Assembly (NCBI GenBank): GCA_937911795.1 | Contig: CALDPJ010000187.1 | Location: 1-6,109 of the forward strand | DNA length: 6,109 nucleotides | DNA from: an uncultured Flavobacteriales bacterium | Lineage (GTDB): Bacteria > Bacteroidota > Bacteroidia > Flavobacteriales_D > SKUL01 | Direction of reading: 5' to 3' | Shown: in pieces, positions 5,587 to 6,109 of the stretch | Layout of the letters: every line of letters begins with the position of its first letter | Numbering within the stretch: position 1 is the first letter of the stretch | Position numbers and translations under genes: made by a program | Notes under the pieces: model-generated | The model's database searches: none | The model's input: only the letters and a program-made list of their open reading frames with translations | Told to the model about the DNA's origin: nothing

Positions 5587-6109
5587 ATGATATTGCGGCT
5601 ATTTCGATCGAACCAACCGGCCATGGCTTTGCTGCTGCCGCCCATCGGTCTTATTCTATGGCTTCCCGGCTGGTGGTTGAATCAATCTCCGGACTATTCT
5701 GTTTCAATGCTGGGCTTTTTGCAATTGTCCTCTACCGAAGCTTCGGGCCGAATCGGGTTGTTCATGGCTTTCGCATTGGTGATGCTGGGAGCAGTTATTT
5801 TTAACAACTTGTTTCAGGCCAATGATCTCATCGAGCGCAGAAACCAATTACCCGGCCTTTGCTATGTCATTGCTTTTTCGTGGTCGCCATTCATGCTTCA
5901 GTACAGTCACCTGCTGATCGCTTTTCTGTTCATTTTGCTCGCAATTCGACGGTTGATGATGATTTACCGGCAAATGTATGTACTGCGCGAATTGTTCGAT
6001 GTCGGACTGTTTATTGGTTTGGCCAGTTTGTTTTACACCCCGGCCGTGTTGTTTCTGTTGGGATGCAACGACGATTTCCTCGAGCGCTATCCGCGTTCGG
6101 GCAAGGCCC
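5587..6109 (+). CDS. Multi-pass membrane protein, N-terminal part (DUF6427-like)
   Basis: The frame is open from ATG 5587 to the right edge, 174 residues, with no stop. It is strongly hydrophobic, with segments at about 12-31 (ending WLPGWWL), 56-76, 90-120 (possibly two passes) and 138-158. Between helices lie recurring patterns: NNLFQANDLIERRN (73-86), LLAIRR (117-122), and RELFDVGLFIGLASLFY (134-150). These match what I recall of the DUF6427 membrane family of Bacteroidota, including the short MILRLFRSNQP start typical of these proteins. It is divergent from the small membrane-protein gene with a 67-bp gap. A -7-like TATTTTTA (5575-5582) sits too close to the ATG for an ordinary leader. 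Function is unknown, and the family name comes from recognition rather than search. Confidence 0.82.
   Translation, partial: MILRLFRSNQPAMALLLPPIGLILWLPGWWLNQSPDYSVSMLGFLQLSSTEASGRIGLFMAFALVMLGAVIFNNLFQANDLIERRNQLPGLCYVIAFSWSPFMLQYSHLLIAFLFILLAIRRLMMIYRQMYVLRELFDVGLFIGLASLFYTPAVLFLLGCNDDFLERYPRSGKA

Noticed and set aside
1..6109. Search for CRISPR arrays, tRNA/rRNA genes, insertion-sequence ends and phage genes
   Set aside because: No direct-repeat arrays, cloverleaf-like segments, transposase motifs or terminal inverted repeats were seen. Coding is dense and housekeeping in character throughout.

Overview
The window reads as an ordinary chromosomal segment of a Bacteroidota bacterium, most likely from Flavobacteriia or a near relative. 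Three things point there. Genes lack Shine-Dalgarno leaders and instead have TAnnTTTG-type -7 boxes just upstream. The encoded proteins (MetG, YraN, PurD, a DUF4412-type secreted protein) look like Bacteroidota versions. A small membrane protein plus a multi-pass membrane protein beside purD resembles the DUF6341/DUF6427 pair known from flavobacteria. Genus cannot be assigned from sequence alone.

Layout, left to right. Positions 1-498 (minus) hold the N-terminal 166 residues of methionyl-tRNA synthetase, probably starting at TTG. A compact divergent promoter region (about 499-559) separates it from ldcA (560-1462, plus), a complete S66 LD-carboxypeptidase of peptidoglycan recycling. ldcA converges on a secreted DUF4412-like protein (1477-2109, minus). 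The best terminator for that minus-strand gene lies inside the 3' end of the ldcA coding sequence. A 36-bp gap separates the DUF4412 gene from divergent yraN (2146-2517, plus), which is followed by an RsuA/RluB-family pseudouridine synthase (2551-3927, plus) with its own promoter and a long basic disordered arm built partly of 21-residue repeats. Next comes complete purD (4019-5317, plus), converging with 7 bp between stops on a 64-residue one-helix membrane protein (5325-5519, minus). A 67-bp gap then leads to a divergent multi-pass membrane protein (5587-6109, plus) that runs off the right edge.

The genes serve separate housekeeping roles: translation (MetG, rRNA pseudouridylation), cell-wall recycling (LdcA), purine synthesis (PurD) and envelope proteins of unknown role. 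They do not form one pathway. There is no sign of a mobile element, CRISPR array, RNA gene or phage. No new multi-gene system is evident. The items most worth a second look are the terminator embedded in ldcA, the nearly palindromic back-to-back promoters between metG and ldcA, the repeat-bearing arm of the pseudouridine synthase, and the uncharacterised small/large membrane-protein pair beside purD.
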